From contig NZ_CP088285.1 in assembly GCF_011516645.4 (NCBI RefSeq), positions 1,754,501 through 1,818,500 on the forward strand: a stretch of DNA of 64,000 bases, read 5' to 3'. This DNA is from Bradyrhizobium septentrionale. Its GTDB lineage: Bacteria > Pseudomonadota > Alphaproteobacteria > Rhizobiales > Xanthobacteraceae. The number at the start of each line of letters is the position of its first letter. Position 1 is the stretch's first letter. Below the pieces are notes generated by a model. It did no database searches. It worked only from the letters and a program-made list of their open reading frames with translations, and had not been told where the DNA came from. Below, one piece after another: positions 34,551-43,675 of the stretch. The translations under genes were made by a program, and so were the position numbers.

Positions 34551-36608
34551 TCACTCGGTGTAGGACAACGTGACCGGCTTGCTGAAGTCGAACGCGTCGA
34601 ACAGGTCAGACAGTGCCGGGCTGTTGGTCGGGACATACTCGTTGTTCTTCGAGTAGCTCGGGTTCGGCAGATTGTCGCGGCTGCGGTTCGTGAGCGGCTG
34701 GAGGGCCCAGTTGCGTTCGATGAACTTCAGCAGCGAAACGTGGTCGGCGTAGTTGTGGTTGACCTTGCCGCCCGTCGAATAGGGCGAAAGGATCAGGGTC
34801 GGGATGCGCGGTCCGTCGCCGAAGAAGTCGATGGACTGCTGGTAGCCGGAGTCCCAGTAGCCGCCGGCCTCGTCCCAGGTGATGAAGACGGCGGTTTCAG
34901 CCTTCAGCTCGGGGTTGTTGTCCAGCGCGTTGAGCACGTTCAGGACATAGGCCTCGAACAGGTCGACCTTCGAGCTCTGCGGATGACCATCGAGCAGACC
35001 GTCCGGCTTGCCGAACGACACCGCGGGCAGCGCGCCGTTCTGGATCGCCGTGATCAGATCGGCAGTGTCCTTCATGTGAGCTTGACGCACGGCCGGATTG
35101 GCCATGATCGAGGTCGCATACTGGAACGGATTGCAGATCTGGCAGTAGGCAACGCCGAGCGCGTGTGCCGGATCGGCAACCGCGGCGGCGCTGAGGTTCG
35201 GGTTCGACGGATTGGCGGCAACCGCGGCGTTCGAAAGCGCCACGGCGTCGTTAAACGCACCACCATAGAACGCCCAGGAGATGTTCTTCTCCATGAGCGC
35301 GTCGCCGATCGTGCGGACCGACGACGGCGGGACGTTGTTGCCGCCCGCCAGCGCGCCGTTCGGCAGATAGCCCGGATTGACGTTGTTGAGCATGTAGTAG
35401 TGGTTGGGCTTGCAGTTCGGCTCGGCCGCGTACGGCAGGTTGTTGAGATAGGTGACGATCGGCTTCACACCGGGCTGGAACACGTCAGAGCAGTTGCTCC
35501 AATTGCCATCGACGGTGTAGCGGTTGACCGAACCCGCGGCCGGGTTGGGGTTGGCGATCAGGTTGGCCGGCGGCGTCACCGGGTTGCCCTTGCCGTCGCT
35601 CCAGAAGGCCGCGTCGCCGGTGCCGAGCATGAAGTGGTTCGCACCGGTGCCGCCGTGGAACGACTGGTGGAAGTTGTCGCTCAGCGTGAAGCGGTCGGCG
35701 AGCATCTTCAGGACCGGGGCCTGACCCTGCTGGGCGTTGTAGAAGCCCATCGAGTTGGCCATGCTCTTGTTCGACGCCGAATAGGTCGCCATCACGAACG
35801 GGAACAGGTCGTTCAGGCAGCCCGAATTGTTCTTCTTGGTGGCGCTGGCGGCGCTGCAGTCTTCCTGCTGCCAGTCCTGATAGAAGCGATGCGTCGAGTC
35901 ACCAGTGTAGTCGTCGTCAGAGAGCTGCTCGCCCTGCAGCTGGAACGGTCCGTTCAGACCGCCGGCGCCGGGAACGCGGGTATCAAGCACGCCGGTCGGC
36001 AGGCCGCTGAAGCCGGTGGTGAGGATGTCGAGATCGGCCGGGTCCATATCCTTCTCGACGCTGGCTTCGGCGATCGTCTTGAACGGGGGCGAGGTGTCGC
36101 TCTGCGCGGTCGGCGTGCCGTTGGTGTTCGGCTGCGGCATCAGGTTGGTCGCGTTGTAGGGCGACTTCGAGATGGTCGGCGCGCCGATATAGAAGGAGGT
36201 CTGGCCCGCGACCGAGTACTGCTGCGCCTGCGCAAAGTTCGGACCCGGCGTTCCGTCCTCGTTGACGATGCCCTTCGACAACAGGTTGGAGATCGTCTGC
36301 CCCTTGCCCTTCGGCTTGTAGATACCAAAGGTGTGATCGAGGCCGCGGTTCTCGCCGATCAGGATGATGACGTGCTTGATCGGCGAGGCGGTCTTCACCT
36401 TGTCGCCGTGATCCTTGTCGCCATGATCGTGGTCATTCTTGGCGCGATCGGCATCGTGGTGCGCCTTGTTGTTGTGATGCGGGCGCTTGTCCCAATCACT
36501 GTGACCGCCCGGATAGTGAGCGGCATATGCGGCTGTCGCAACGAGCACCGTGGACGCGATGCAGAGCGCGGTGCTGGTTCGCCAGTGCTTTTTGTAATTC
36601 AAACTCAT
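34551..36608 (-). CDS. Exported phosphoesterase, phospholipase C/acid phosphatase family (copy 2)
   Basis: The 685-residue protein has a signal peptide cleaved near AYA-AH (residue 29). A His/Asp/Lys-rich stretch follows (nine His in residues 31-67), then the PLC-type phosphoesterase domain with IILIGENRGLDHTFG (Glu86-Asn87) and FITWDEAGGYWDSGY near residue 580. It shares architecture with the gene at 30226-31989 but has the additional metal-binding-like N-terminus and longer inserts. It lies upstream of the minus-strand gene of unknown function and downstream of peroxidase 2 and the imelysin-like gene. It is a candidate substrate of the neighbouring type II secretion system. Confidence 0.9.
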   Translation of the reverse strand: MSLNYKKHWRTSTALCIASTVLVATAAYAAHYPGGHSDWDKRPHHNNKAHHDADRAKNDHDHGDKDHGDKVKTASPIKHVIILIGENRGLDHTFGIYKPKGKGQTISNLLSKGIVNEDGTPGPNFAQAQQYSVAGQTSFYIGAPTISKSPYNATNLMPQPNTNGTPTAQSDTSPPFKTIAEASVEKDMDPADLDILTTGFSGLPTGVLDTRVPGAGGLNGPFQLQGEQLSDDDYTGDSTHRFYQDWQQEDCSAASATKKNNSGCLNDLFPFVMATYSASNKSMANSMGFYNAQQGQAPVLKMLADRFTLSDNFHQSFHGGTGANHFMLGTGDAAFWSDGKGNPVTPPANLIANPNPAAGSVNRYTVDGNWSNCSDVFQPGVKPIVTYLNNLPYAAEPNCKPNHYYMLNNVNPGYLPNGALAGGNNVPPSSVRTIGDALMEKNISWAFYGGAFNDAVALSNAAVAANPSNPNLSAAAVADPAHALGVAYCQICNPFQYATSIMANPAVRQAHMKDTADLITAIQNGALPAVSFGKPDGLLDGHPQSSKVDLFEAYVLNVLNALDNNPELKAETAVFITWDEAGGYWDSGYQQSIDFFGDGPRIPTLILSPYSTGGKVNHNYADHVSLLKFIERNWALQPLTNRSRDNLPNPSYSKNNEYVPTNSPALSDLFDAFDFSKPVTLSYTE

Positions 36609-36843
36609 TGTCGACCTCAGGTGTTTGCGGTTAGCAACGCACCCTGCTTAGTGCGGCAATATGACGCATGGTTTTCGCTTACATGAATGCGCGCAAGAAA
36701 TTTCGAAACGTTCAAATATTTTCGCGGAGACATCATCAGCAGCGCGCGCATCTCCGTGATTCAAATATTCAACCATTGATAGAAACGAGATCAGGCGATC
36801 CGCGCAACGATGCGGGACGCAAAAGCACTCCAATACAGCCTGA
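36609..36843. other. Intergenic gap between phosphoesterase 2 and peroxidase 2
   Basis: This 235-base gap lies upstream of phosphoesterase 2. It is moderately AT-rich (for example TTCAAATATT repeated at about 36712 and 36763) and probably carries the phosphoesterase promoter. The two TTCAAATATT copies are direct repeats 51 bases apart. No open reading frame with coding character is seen. Confidence 0.4.
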
Positions 36844-38220
36844 TCAATGCGAAATGTGCTTGGAGCGCATCACCTGGCGAAGCGCCGCATAATGTTGATC
36901 ATGCACGTCCTGATTGAACAGCGACCACGGCTCGGCACTGGCCAGCAACGCAGGAACTGCAGCCGCCATCAGGTTGCGATAGTTCCTGAACTCAGTCGTG
37001 GCATCAGCGCTGCGCCCCGCCGCAACAGCCATTTCGATTCGCCGCAGCGTGAGCACGAGCTCTTTGAGACCGTTGCGCGCAAGCACGCGCTGCTGCTCGC
37101 CGCCTGATACGCTGGTGTTCTTGCGATCCGGGTATTGCTCGGTCAATTCGCGCAGCTCACGGCCGATCGTATCGACCGCAAGTGCGACGATGTCCTTGTC
37201 GCCGGCTGGAATCGCGGTCGCAAGCACCGTCGAGAAATCGTTGATCTCCTTCAGCGTGGCGCCGGCACCGTCGCGCTCGTAGGGCTGCACGCCATCGCCC
37301 ACCGCCGTGAGATAGGCGACGAGGTCGCCCTTGTCCTGCGCCGAGAGGCTGAGCTGGAAGGTTTGGTCGAAATAATCGACGACCTGGCTGAAATTGTCGA
37401 ACCGGCCGTCGTGAAAATACGGCGCGTTGAAGTCGGCGTTACGCAGGGTCGGCGTCTTGAACAGGCCGCCTGAACCGATGTCGTGCTGCTGATGATCGAC
37501 AAAGCCCGACGATGGAACATGGCAGCCGGCGCAGCTCAGCGCGGGATCGTGCGGGAACGGCCGCGAGAACAACGCTTCGCCGCGGCGTTCCGGCTCGGTG
37601 ATCTTGCCGGCCAGCCGTCCCGCGGGACCGAGGCTCGGGTTGGGCAGGAAGTCGATGTCGTGAATATAGGCCACGATCGCATCGAGCGTCGCCGGCGACG
37701 GCTCCGGTCCGGCGAACTCGCTGGTGATGACGTTGTGGACGAAATCGCGCAGCGAGGCGAACCGGCCATCGGCGCCATAGGGCGCCAGATAGCGGGCGCC
37801 ACGCAGGCTCGGAATCCGCACGGGATCGAACGCCAGATTGTTGGCCTTCGGATTGAACAGAGGACCGGTGGTGTCGAACGTGCCGGGCCGGCTCGACATC
37901 TTCGGCATGAAGAATTTGGCGTTGTTGGCACCATTGACGTGGCAGGTGCCGCAGCTCACGCTGGCCTGCCGCGCCACCTCGCCAAGCAATCCGGGCGAAT
38001 TGAAAGCGAGATCGCCGAGATTCACCAGATAGGACTTGCTGCCAGTGCGCTCGGACTGGAACACCTCGCGCGGCTTGTCGAGCGCATCCTCGTTCAGCTC
38101 GGTCGCAACCGGCAACACGGTCTTGTCGCCATCGACGGGAAACGCCACAGCGCGCCCGAGCAGTGCAAGGGCGATGACGCCGGAGAGCAGCGCAGCCAGA
38201 CGCAGCTGAAGCGATGTCAT
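36844..38220 (-). CDS. Di-heme cytochrome c peroxidase-like protein (copy 2)
   Basis: The 458-residue protein is paralogous to the one at 32296-33726. It has a signal peptide (cleavage near VAF-P), CGTCH (90-94) and CAGCH (230-234), and the same conserved blocks (DPVRIPSLRGARYLAPYGADGR, TPTLRNADFNAPYFHDGRF). It keeps the same C-terminal helical extension. Its ATG overlaps the stop of the imelysin-like gene (ATGA at 38217-38220), so the two are translationally coupled. A coupled pair of imelysin and di-heme protein suggests a periplasmic metal or redox module; the substrate is unknown. Confidence 0.92.
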   Translation of the reverse strand: MTSLQLRLAALLSGVIALALLGRAVAFPVDGDKTVLPVATELNEDALDKPREVFQSERTGSKSYLVNLGDLAFNSPGLLGEVARQASVSCGTCHVNGANNAKFFMPKMSSRPGTFDTTGPLFNPKANNLAFDPVRIPSLRGARYLAPYGADGRFASLRDFVHNVITSEFAGPEPSPATLDAIVAYIHDIDFLPNPSLGPAGRLAGKITEPERRGEALFSRPFPHDPALSCAGCHVPSSGFVDHQQHDIGSGGLFKTPTLRNADFNAPYFHDGRFDNFSQVVDYFDQTFQLSLSAQDKGDLVAYLTAVGDGVQPYERDGAGATLKEINDFSTVLATAIPAGDKDIVALAVDTIGRELRELTEQYPDRKNTSVSGGEQQRVLARNGLKELVLTLRRIEMAVAAGRSADATTEFRNYRNLMAAAVPALLASAEPWSLFNQDVHDQHYAALRQVMRSKHISH

Positions 38221-39002
38221 CGCGCCTGGGCCTCCAAAGTCGGCCGCTGCAGGCCGAGCTTCGCCGACGCGCTCTGCAACGCGATGACCAGCTCCTCACT
38301 GGTCTGGCGTAGATCGGCAATGTTGACGTGCGGCAGGTCGGGCGTCGCGACGATCGCCTCGAGCTGCTCGATCCGGTTGTTCACCGTCTCGTCGAGCTTG
38401 CCGTCGACCGTGTTGAGCGCGGCAGAGAAAATCGTGTGGTAAGCGAAGTCGATGCCGGCGATGTTGTTGCGCATGTCGTCGCGCGAGGTGCCGCTGATGC
38501 GCGATTCGCCGCCATCCGCCTTGCTCTCTCCGACCTCGTAAGCAAGCCGCACCGTGCCGTCCAAGAGGCCCTGCGGCGTCAGCTTGATGTCCTTGAGCTT
38601 GCCATGAAGGTCGTTCAGATGCTCGACAAGACCCGCCGCGTCAGTGGCGACGTCGGTGCTGCCTGCCCCGAACAGCTTCGCCTCGATGGCGTGGAACCCG
38701 CTGTCCGCGTTCGGCCAGGCGTCGATCTGCGCATCGAGCTCGGGAACGAAGCCTGCGGTGAACACTTCCGAGCGCTCCCAGCCGGCGCGCGCCGACAGCC
38801 AGGCCTTCTTCGCACCGGGCAAATCCGCTGCCGCGGCGCGCTCGCGCAATGCACGCGCGCCTGTCAGCGCACTGGCGACGCCCTCGATCAAATACGGCCG
38901 ATAGCGCTCGGCACCTTCCTCCAGAGCGCCGGCATTCGCGGCGCGCGCGCCCGCGAACGCTGCCAGCAAAGCAAGGCACGCCGCCACTCGCATCTTGTGC
39001 AT
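38217..39002 (-). CDS. Imelysin/EfeO (M75)-family periplasmic protein
   Basis: The protein of about 261 residues has a signal peptide (MHKMRVAACLALLAAFAGAR, cleavage near ANA-GA). It is a helical imelysin-like protein with the GxHxxE-type motif in SGFHAIEAKLFG. Family members bind metals and include the iron-uptake component EfeO and IrpA. It lacks the EfeO cupredoxin domain, and no efeU or efeB is adjacent. It is the first gene of a coupled pair with peroxidase 2, which could mean iron or heme handling that supplies or uses the di-heme protein (inference). Start choice between 39017, 39002 and 38993 is uncertain. Confidence 0.85.
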   Translation of the reverse strand: MHKMRVAACLALLAAFAGARAANAGALEEGAERYRPYLIEGVASALTGARALRERAAAADLPGAKKAWLSARAGWERSEVFTAGFVPELDAQIDAWPNADSGFHAIEAKLFGAGSTDVATDAAGLVEHLNDLHGKLKDIKLTPQGLLDGTVRLAYEVGESKADGGESRISGTSRDDMRNNIAGIDFAYHTIFSAALNTVDGKLDETVNNRIEQLEAIVATPDLPHVNIADLRQTSEELVIALQSASAKLGLQRPTLEAQAR

Positions 39003-39244
39003 AGTCAACCCACTCATCTGCCACGAAGGGCTCGCAGCACGTAGTGGTGCGGACTATTGTCGGTATCCTATGCGGATTTGTGACAGCGCAGACATTTTGT
39101 CGCATCTTTTCTGCTTCGCTGCCGTCGATGACGATCACAATTTCGCAAACCCGTCGCGCGGCGACGGATCAATTGAAAATGGACTGTTCAACGCGCGCGA
39201 GTTGTTGCAACACAATCAGCACGCGTCACACCTGTCCCGCCATC

Positions 39245-39736
39245 ATGCATATCGATCGCGAAGTTCTTTATTTTATCGGGTCTTACGGCGCGCTTTGCGT
39301 GCTCTGCTGCGCGGTCGCGCTGATCGATCTTCGCCACGGCATCATTCCGAATTGGCTGAACCTTGCGATCGCGGCGCTCGGTCTCGCAAACGTCGTCGTC
39401 ACTGAAGGCGCGACAGCCGCCTTCACCGCAATGGCGAGCGCGGTCCTTGTCGGCGCAGTGTTTTGGCTGTTGCAGCGGCTTTACTTCGCCTTGCGGCATG
39501 TCGACGGATTGGGACTTGGCGACGTCAAGTTTCTTGCCGCCGCCACGATCTGGGTCGGCACGACAGGAATCCCGACCTTGCTGCTGATCGCGGCACTCGC
39601 GGCACTTGCAGTTGCCGGCGGCCTGCAACTCGCCGGACATGAGATGAAGCGCCAGACGTCGATCCCGTTCGGTCCCTTTCTTGCGCTCGGCCTTCTCCTG
39701 ACGTCGGCGCTTCAGAGCTGGCTCGCGCTGATCTAG
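39245..39736 (+). CDS. gspO: Prepilin peptidase of the type II secretion system (short form)
   Basis: The 163-residue inner-membrane protein consists only of the A24 peptidase domain. The two catalytic aspartates lie in ALIDLRHGIIPNWLN (first Asp) and GLGLGDVKFLAA (GxGD, second Asp), and there are about six hydrophobic helices. It lacks the N-terminal methyltransferase domain with paired cysteines found in PilD/GspO. It should cleave the leaders of GspG-K encoded beside it. It points toward, and ends 20 bases from, the minus-strand gspE-N operon. ATG 39245 is preferred to the upstream non-hydrophobic extension. Confidence 0.9.
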   Translation: MHIDREVLYFIGSYGALCVLCCAVALIDLRHGIIPNWLNLAIAALGLANVVVTEGATAAFTAMASAVLVGAVFWLLQRLYFALRHVDGLGLGDVKFLAAATIWVGTTGIPTLLLIAALAALAVAGGLQLAGHEMKRQTSIPFGPFLALGLLLTSALQSWLALI

Positions 39737-39755
39737 CTTCCGCTGGACGCTGCAA

Positions 39756-40400
39756 TCACATCTGGCGCCGCGCGGCCAAAGGCTTCCGCTCCGTGCTGAC
39801 CGGAACCAGCCGGACGTCGCCGCTCTCTTCACCACCGGGCTGGGGCAATGTGAGCACGGCCTCCTGCTCGTCCTTCTCCATCCTGACTTCACGCCCGCTG
39901 ATGGCTCGCAGCTTCCATCCCTGGAAATCGTCACCGATCTTCAGTCGCAGCGCGGTCTTGTTCGATTGATCGAGAAAGATCCCGAAGCTTTCATCATCTC
40001 CCGCGATCGTGCCGACCAGCGACAGCGGCGGCGGCTCGATCACCGCCTTGCGCGGCGGCGGCGGCAATGGCTTGCTGACTTCCGGCTCCGCAACGACCGC
40101 GGGCGGCGGCCGCCGCGACGGCGAGAACACCGGCCGGTCGCGCGTGTTGGACAGCGTCTTGAGCGGGATGCCCCACAGCGGATTTGCGCTGAGTGGCCGC
40201 GGCGTCGGCGCCGGCGAAGGGGCCACCCGGACCGACGTTACAGGTTCGGACGGCGGCGGCGAACTCAGCACCGGTCCGCCCAGGCGGGTATCATCGAGCA
40301 GCCCGGCGTCGAGCGTATCGCCGGACCGGTCGGGCACGGCGGCCGCTGCGGCATGAACCGACACAATCAACAGCAGGATGATCGCTGCGAAGCGTTGCAT
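39756..40400 (-). CDS. gspN: GspN/GspC-like type II secretion protein
   Basis: The 214-residue protein has an N-terminal hydrophobic segment (MQRFAAIILLLIVSVHAAAA), a proline-rich linker (about 40-125, including PLPPPPRKAVIEPPP) and a C-terminal HR-like domain (LSLVGTIAGDDESFGIFLDQ.. GDDFQGWKLRAISGREV). The HR fold is the part of GspC that contacts secretin GspD, and no other gspC is present. The N-terminus could be a cleaved signal or an anchor. It is the last gene of the minus-strand operon; its ATG overlaps the gspM stop by one base. Confidence 0.8.
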   Translation of the reverse strand: MQRFAAIILLLIVSVHAAAAAVPDRSGDTLDAGLLDDTRLGGPVLSSPPPSEPVTSVRVAPSPAPTPRPLSANPLWGIPLKTLSNTRDRPVFSPSRRPPPAVVAEPEVSKPLPPPPRKAVIEPPPLSLVGTIAGDDESFGIFLDQSNKTALRLKIGDDFQGWKLRAISGREVRMEKDEQEAVLTLPQPGGEESGDVRLVPVSTERKPLAARRQM

Positions 40401-40963
40401 CACTTGGCTCCCCGCCATTGTCCGGACACGCCGAGCAGCACGCGCATCTTGCCGGGATCAGCGCCCTTGGCGGCCTCGTCGGCGACGGGCTGCACGACCA
40501 ATTGGTCGATGAACAGGAACGGCATGCTGGCTTCGAGATCGTAGAGCACTTGTTGCAATTGCGCCTGCTCGATCTCGCAGCTCGCGACCATGCTGAGGAA
40601 GCCGGCCTTCGCCGGCGCGTTGGGAACGTCGAGCTGCGTCGACAGCACGTTGCCGCCGGCCTTGATCACGGCACCCGACACGCGTTGCAGCAAGGTGGCG
40701 CCGGCAACCGTGACGGTCGCACCCTCGAGATAGGCGGAACCGGTCGGCATCGCGGGCTGACCAGGCGCGGTATTCGCCCTGGATCGTCCCTCGAGCTGCT
40801 CCAGCATTCCGGCCGAGGCCGCAACATCGCTGCGCAGGCCAGCGATATCAGACAGCGACGAAATGACGACAAAGAGCAAAAGCACGAAAAGGCCGAGATA
40901 GCTCGCGGTCGCAACCAGTGGCGAGGTGCTGACGGCGGCCAGCGATCGGGATGCTGCGTTCAT
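40400..40963 (-). CDS. gspM: Type II secretion system protein GspM
   Basis: The 187-residue protein has one transmembrane helix (ATASYLGLFVLLLFVVISSL), a coiled-coil segment and a ferredoxin-like periplasmic domain of the GspM type, ending LLGVSGQWRGAK. It partners GspL in the inner-membrane platform. It overlaps gspL by four bases (40960-40963) and gspN by one, in the E-F-G-H-I-J-K-L-M-N order. Confidence 0.88.
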   Translation of the reverse strand: MNAASRSLAAVSTSPLVATASYLGLFVLLLFVVISSLSDIAGLRSDVAASAGMLEQLEGRSRANTAPGQPAMPTGSAYLEGATVTVAGATLLQRVSGAVIKAGGNVLSTQLDVPNAPAKAGFLSMVASCEIEQAQLQQVLYDLEASMPFLFIDQLVVQPVADEAAKGADPGKMRVLLGVSGQWRGAK

Positions 40964-42027
40964 GTGCCGGACCCAAAATTCGCGGTGATGTTGGCCTCGA
41001 CGTGGAACCGCTCCGCCGTCTCGTTCGCTGCACGCGTCGTCGGCGCGAAGAACGTGGCGCGGGTGAATTGCGGCGACTGCTCCAGCAGCCGGATCAGGGA
41101 TGGCGCATCCTGGGTCATTCCCACCACCTGCACCTTGTTGCCCTCGATCCGCAGCTCGGTCACATAGGTGGTATCGGGCAGTACGCGCGAGATCGCTTCC
41201 AGGACCATGACGCTCGACGGCGTCGTCTGCTTACGCTTGGCCAACAGGCCGAGACCGGACGAATCGCCATTGGCATCGAGGCGCAGCGCGGCACGGCGCT
41301 GCGAGATCCGGTGCTGGAGATCGTCCTGCTCCGATTGCAGCCAGCCGCCGAGATAGATGTTCAGCAGCAGCGAGACCGCGGCTGCGGCGGCCGTCGAGAC
41401 CAGGCCGATGCGCAACAGGCGCGGAACCACAGGTCCGGCAAGACCCCGCAGCGGCCGATCGAGCAGCGTTACCTGCTGCAGCGTGCCGTCGCCGCCAACC
41501 GCCGGCGCCGAGACCGCGATGGAGGCGCCGCCCAGCGTCCTGGCCAACCGGATCAACGGATCGACCTTGGCCGCCGCGGTCGCACTGAACGCGACTTCAA
41601 TACGGTCATTGCCGACCGGCTGCGGCGCGCCCCAGCCGAACACCGCGTCAGCGGCGCTCCATGGTGTCAGCCGGTCGACCTGCGCGCGGATCATGCCGTC
41701 GAGGAAATCGCCAGCCTGGCTCGGGAAATCGAGCACGCGGCTGACGATTTGATCCGATCGCAAGCGCACCTCGATCCGGCTGCCGTCGAACGCCGTCTTC
41801 CAATCCGTTGACAGTGGAGGCTGTGGCGCATCGTGATCGAGCCGAAACGAAACCGGCACCGAGGGTGAACCATCCTTCGACACCGCGAGACGGGCAGTGA
41901 ACGTGCCGTCGGCATTTTCGTCGAGCGCGAGGCCACGCCGGCGCACGAACCTATCAGCGACGCCGTCAACGGTGACCGCGACCGCGCCGATCCACCGCTC
42001 AAACCATTGTCGTGCTTCGGCCAACAT
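40960..42027 (-). CDS. gspL: Type II secretion system protein GspL
   Basis: The 355-residue protein starts MLAEARQWFERWIGAV after a GAGAGG ribosome-binding site. It has an N-terminal cytoplasmic part, one transmembrane helix (about residues 224-243, VSTAAAAAVSLLLNIYLGGW) and a PilN/GspL-type periplasmic domain (TPSSVMVLEAISRVLPDTTYVTEL..). It recruits the GspE ATPase to the membrane platform. The longer open frame upstream (to 42192) overlaps gspK and is not used. Confidence 0.88.
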   Translation of the reverse strand: MLAEARQWFERWIGAVAVTVDGVADRFVRRRGLALDENADGTFTARLAVSKDGSPSVPVSFRLDHDAPQPPLSTDWKTAFDGSRIEVRLRSDQIVSRVLDFPSQAGDFLDGMIRAQVDRLTPWSAADAVFGWGAPQPVGNDRIEVAFSATAAAKVDPLIRLARTLGGASIAVSAPAVGGDGTLQQVTLLDRPLRGLAGPVVPRLLRIGLVSTAAAAAVSLLLNIYLGGWLQSEQDDLQHRISQRRAALRLDANGDSSGLGLLAKRKQTTPSSVMVLEAISRVLPDTTYVTELRIEGNKVQVVGMTQDAPSLIRLLEQSPQFTRATFFAPTTRAANETAERFHVEANITANFGSGT

Positions 42028-42032
42028 TGCGC

Positions 42033-42947
42033 TCAACCTCTCCCGCGAAGCAGAACCGGATTTCGCGGTTCGACATCGTTCTGCCAGGACAACACACGAT
42101 AGGGCTCGACCTTGTCGCCGAGTGCGATCACCGCCTCGGACGTGGTGCGATGGCCGTTGCGGAAACGGATCGAGATCGCGATCCGGTAGCATGGGCTCTG
42201 CGCCGTCGATGCCGCACTTTGCGGGTCCGGCGCCTGCGCTCCGGCCGCGATGCCGTTTGGCGAGGCCGAACGCGCCCCGAAGCCGTCCTGATCGTTGCCC
42301 GACGCCTTGCCCAGCGCCTTGACGACTTCCGGCGCCGCGATCTTCAGATCGACATCCGGGCTGCCGTTGAACACCGTCACAAACGGCAGCGCGCGGTCGA
42401 CCAGGGCTTCGGGGATACCGGCGATCAGCGCCAGCTCGTTGACATGGACGAACAGACCCTGTCGCGGCGAGTAGCCGAGCGCATTGTAGCGCGCGGCCTC
42501 GACATTCTCGCTGCCCGGCGCGGGCCGGGTTCGCCAGCCGACGATCCGGTCGGCGTATTCGCCGGCTGCGTCCTTGCCGGCGCCGAGCACGACGAACAGG
42601 CCAATCAGCACCTCCTTCGACGCGTAGTTCAGATCGAGGCGCCCTGCCTCCGACGTGAAGGTCACGCCGACGCTGGCATCGTCCAGCCCGAAATGAAACG
42701 CCCCTTGCTGCGGCCGCGTCTTCTCGTCGGTCAGCGTCAATTGATAGGCGGCGAGCTCAACTCCGGCCGACATCAGCGCCTCGGTCTGCAACGACAGGTC
42801 GCTGGCAGCCAGCGCCCGCGCCGAGGCGGCGAGATAGGCCGAGAAGATGATCGCCAGCGACGACAGCGCGAGCAGGATCCAGAGCACCGCAACGATGACG
42901 AAGCCGCGATCGGCCGGCGTTTGGCCGCACTTGCCGGTCGCGCCCAT
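42033..42947 (-). CDS. gspK: Type II secretion minor pseudopilin GspK
   Basis: The 304-residue protein has a 15-residue leader ending in Gly before the prepilin helix (ADRG/FVIVAVLWILLALSSLA), then the large alpha-helical GspK domain with VNELALIAGIPEALVDRALPFV. It sits at the tip of the pseudopilus. It lacks Glu at +5, as usual for GspK. Its ATG overlaps the gspJ stop by one base. Confidence 0.92.
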   Translation of the reverse strand: MGATGKCGQTPADRGFVIVAVLWILLALSSLAIIFSAYLAASARALAASDLSLQTEALMSAGVELAAYQLTLTDEKTRPQQGAFHFGLDDASVGVTFTSEAGRLDLNYASKEVLIGLFVVLGAGKDAAGEYADRIVGWRTRPAPGSENVEAARYNALGYSPRQGLFVHVNELALIAGIPEALVDRALPFVTVFNGSPDVDLKIAAPEVVKALGKASGNDQDGFGARSASPNGIAAGAQAPDPQSAASTAQSPCYRIAISIRFRNGHRTTSEAVIALGDKVEPYRVLSWQNDVEPRNPVLLRGRG

Positions 42948-43675
42948 CACGTCTTCCCCTGATCGGTAGACGTCTTGCCCTGATCGGCGTTGCCGTCGGA
43001 ATTGCGCTTGTCGCCGCAATTGCCGTCCGGCTTGGTGCAGTCGCTCGGAATCTGGACATGGACCGGCGCGATGGTCGACACCGACAGGATGCGCTGGCTC
43101 GCCGCGTCACGCACCGTCAGGCGGATCATCGCCGGCAGTCTGTCGGCATCCCGCCACACGCTTTTCCATGCCCGGTCCGCCCCGGCATAGGCGAAGGACA
43201 GCCGATAGGGCGCGCGCAGCAGCACGACCGGGCTGCCGAGATGCACCTGTTCCGACAGCGACACTCCGTCGGCCAGCGGCGTAAACCGCGCCTGCGAACG
43301 CACCGTGACGAATTCGCCGCGATCCCTGATCTCGCCAAGCCGCACAATGTCGAGCCCCGGCCCCGCATTCGGTCCCACCGATGTCCGCACGAACGTCACC
43401 GACAATTCCGATCCATCGAACAGCGGCTTGTGGGCGTCGCGATTGGCGGCAACGAACTCCGCCGCGGCGAGGTCGGCCCCGATCCGTTCCAGCGCGATCC
43501 CGATCAGCTCGCTGCGCTGGATCCGGTCGAGCCCCCGGTTCCAGCTCGGCAGCCATTGCGCCGTGATGCTGGCGAGCGCCGACAGCAACAGCCCCATCAG
43601 CGCCAGCGCGACGATAGTCTCGATCAGCGTGAAGCCGCGCTCATGCGCGCGCTGGTCTGTGCGCGCCGGGGTCAT
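42947..43675 (-). CDS. gspJ: Type II secretion minor pseudopilin GspJ
   Basis: The 242-residue protein has a prepilin leader (MTPARTDQRAHERG) cleaved before FTLIETIVALALMGLLLSAL (Glu at +5), and a globular GspJ domain. The C-terminus carries an extra hydrophilic tail with two Cys and a repeated DQGKT (ADQGKTSTDQGKT), which is not typical. It overlaps gspI by four bases at its start. Confidence 0.9.
   Translation of the reverse strand: MTPARTDQRAHERGFTLIETIVALALMGLLLSALASITAQWLPSWNRGLDRIQRSELIGIALERIGADLAAAEFVAANRDAHKPLFDGSELSVTFVRTSVGPNAGPGLDIVRLGEIRDRGEFVTVRSQARFTPLADGVSLSEQVHLGSPVVLLRAPYRLSFAYAGADRAWKSVWRDADRLPAMIRLTVRDAASQRILSVSTIAPVHVQIPSDCTKPDGNCGDKRNSDGNADQGKTSTDQGKT

Noticed and set aside
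34740..36686. Long + frame of 648 codons opposite phosphoesterase 2
   Set aside because: Val/Arg-rich shadow; the minus-strand gene has a signal peptide and catalytic motif.
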